The notes below the pieces were generated by a model, which ran no database searches, was not told the DNA's origin, and saw nothing but the letters and a program-made list of their open reading frames with translations. Shown here in pieces: positions 5,539 to 6,041 of a stretch of 6,041 bases of DNA (position 1 is its first letter; every line of letters begins with the position of its first letter). The DNA is from an uncultured Selenomonadaceae bacterium (GTDB lineage: Bacteria > Bacillota > Negativicutes > Selenomonadales > Selenomonadaceae), in the NCBI GenBank assembly GCA_905235425.1, contig CAJOKY010000229.1:1-6041 (forward strand), in the 5' to 3' direction. The translations under genes were made by a program, and so were the position numbers.

Positions 5539-5688
5539 ATCGAGCAAACGGTTGTAGCTAAGGCTTTAAGGCACTCGATATTGGGAAACCTAAATGCTGC
5601 AACTTGGTTGCAGGGCTGTAGTCAACCAGCCGTACGCGGTGGCTTAGGCTAACTGCAAGCCCCCTTCTTTAGACGTGGGGTTGTTGAC
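5539..5688 (+). ncRNA. Structured small RNA, candidate orphan omega-RNA (TnpB guide scaffold)-like
   Basis: No protein is encoded, but the sequence folds well by eye. ATCGAG (5539-5544) pairs with CTCGAT (5574-5579). CTGCAAC (5597-5603) and GTTGCAG (5607-5613) form a perfect 7-bp hairpin with a TTG loop. GGCTG (5614-5618) pairs with CAGCC (5627-5631). TAGCTAAG (5555-5562) can pair with CTTAG plus CTA (5643-5651) with one bulged G; this would cross the first stem as a pseudoknot or be an alternative to it. A terminal CCCC/GGGG hairpin (5660-5680) leads to TTGTTGAC. A structured RNA ending in such a hairpin at the right end of an IS605-type element is the layout of TnpB omega-RNAs, whose guide is the flanking DNA downstream. 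The promoter just upstream predicts a start exactly at the first stem. The class is inferred; it may be another IS-borne RNA. Confidence 0.5.
5657..5680 (+). repeat. Hairpin direct repeat, copy 2 (putative element right end)
   Basis: This is the second copy of the unit at 5458-5481, 199 bases downstream and 19 of 24 bases identical. CCCC pairs with GGGG (5677-5680), and TCT/AGA inside it can extend the stem around TTTA. It forms the last hairpin of the RNA-like segment and is followed by TTGTTGAC. Confidence 0.6.
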
Positions 5689-5704
5689 TCCTTCCAATCT
5701 ATAT

Positions 5705-6041
5705 TTATACAGCACTTTCACCTTGATTAGCCGCCTTACTTGCCAAAATATTTTCAACCGCCTCAAACACCAAATTTTTATCAAGCTCATTGGCACCGAG
5801 CCGCGCAGCTTTAAAAGCCGCGTTTAATATTGCATTTGAAATATCACTGCCGGAAATGCCTTCAAACTTTTCAGCAAGCTCCGCCGTATCCAAATTATTC
5901 GGCAACTCCGCCGGTATGTACATTTCCCAAAGTTTTTTGCGGCATTCTTCATCAGGCAATTCAAATTTCACGTGTACAGAAATTCGCCGCATAAATGCGG
6001 GGTCGAAATTTGAAATGAAGTTTGTCGCAAAAATTATGAAG
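5705..6041 (-). CDS. AAA+ ATPase, C-terminal part (N-terminus beyond window edge)
   Basis: The minus-strand frame is open from the right edge to TAA at 5707-5705, giving 111 residues of the C-terminal end. An in-frame ATG at 5992 is internal, because conserved AAA+ sequence continues upstream of it. The visible start, FIIFATNFISNFDPAFMRRI, is the sensor-1 strand (Asn after AT) followed by the D-x-A-F-x-R-R-I segment with the arginine-finger position. HVKFELPDEECRKKLW (about 23-38) and the small lid domain follow, with ISGSDISNAILNAAFKAAR (about 63-81) matching the sensor-2 helix of classical FtsH/Cdc48-type AAA proteins. It hydrolyses ATP to remodel a protein partner; the substrate domain is outside the window. 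Its 3' end faces the IS-like remnant, whose RNA would read toward it in antisense. Confidence 0.85.
   Translation of the reverse strand, partial: FIIFATNFISNFDPAFMRRISVHVKFELPDEECRKKLWEMYIPAELPNNLDTAELAEKFEGISGSDISNAILNAAFKAARLGANELDKNLVFEAVENILASKAANQGESAV

Larger units (their letters stand above)
5449..5690 (+). mobile_element. Remnant of an IS200/IS605-type element (end sequences only)
   Basis: Two stretches of the type AAGCCCCC..CTTTA..GTGGGG (5458-5481 and 5657-5680) resemble the terminal hairpins at the right ends of IS200/IS605 elements downstream of tnpB. The second is followed by TTGTTGAC, a plausible element end near 5688. No transposase (TnpA, HUH type) or TnpB reading frame remains; all frames between the two hairpins are closed. 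The remnant separates the broken alpha-galactosidase from the 3' end of the AAA+ gene. The family assignment rests on recalled end sequences and structure, and the limits are estimates. Confidence 0.5.

Noticed and set aside
5539..5688. HEARO/IscB-type omega-RNA, 6S RNA or a riboswitch
   Set aside because: IscB omega-RNAs lie upstream of iscB with the guide at the 5' end, which does not fit the terminal 3' hairpin here. There is no long 6S-type bubble, and no gene follows on the same strand to be controlled.

Overview
The window looks like a bacterial chromosome segment that is AT-rich outside its genes and carries accessory, partly decayed content. A flagellin-methylase-type gene, stand-alone condensation-domain proteins, a Leloir epimerase and an AAA+ ATPase would suit an anaerobic gut or rumen Firmicute, for example the Selenomonadales (Negativicutes). 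That placement is a guess from style and gene content; no taxonomic marker is present.

Left half (about 1-3700, all minus strand). Four intact or edge-cut genes run one after another: a FliB-like flagellin lysine methylase (3630 to 2581), a low-molecular-weight tyrosine-phosphatase-type protein (2556 to 2095), and two paralogous stand-alone condensation-domain proteins (2010 to 730, and 704 running off the left edge). Gaps are 24, 84 and 25 bases, so they may form one transcription unit. A good promoter match (TTGACA, 17-base spacer, TAAAAT) lies just upstream of the fliB-like gene. The 84-base gap contains what looks like a short relic of a second fliB-like gene.

Middle (about 3650-5447). 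This appears to be a ruined galactoside-use locus around one surviving gene. A truncated AraC-type regulator points left. A sugar O-acetyltransferase with both ends and the catalytic middle missing points right. Next comes an intact UDP-glucose 4-epimerase gene (galE), then two out-of-frame pieces of the N-terminal domain of a GH36 alpha-galactosidase. A GC-rich, hairpin-containing block (about 3921-4030), probably a dispersed repeat, sits between the regulator and acetyltransferase remnants, where both have lost their 5' ends. GalE was presumably kept because UDP-galactose is needed for cell-surface sugars.

Right end (about 5449-6041). A remnant of about 240 bases resembles the right end of an IS200/IS605-type element. 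It has two similar hairpins in direct repeat, 199 bases apart. Between them are a near-consensus promoter (TTGATT, 17, TATAAT) and a strongly structured RNA-like sequence of about 150 nt, but no transposase or TnpB gene. This orphan, promoter-driven, omega-RNA-like unit is the most interesting item in the window. The segment ends with the 3' part of an AAA+ ATPase gene on the minus strand, which runs off the right edge.

No tRNA, rRNA or CRISPR array was seen.
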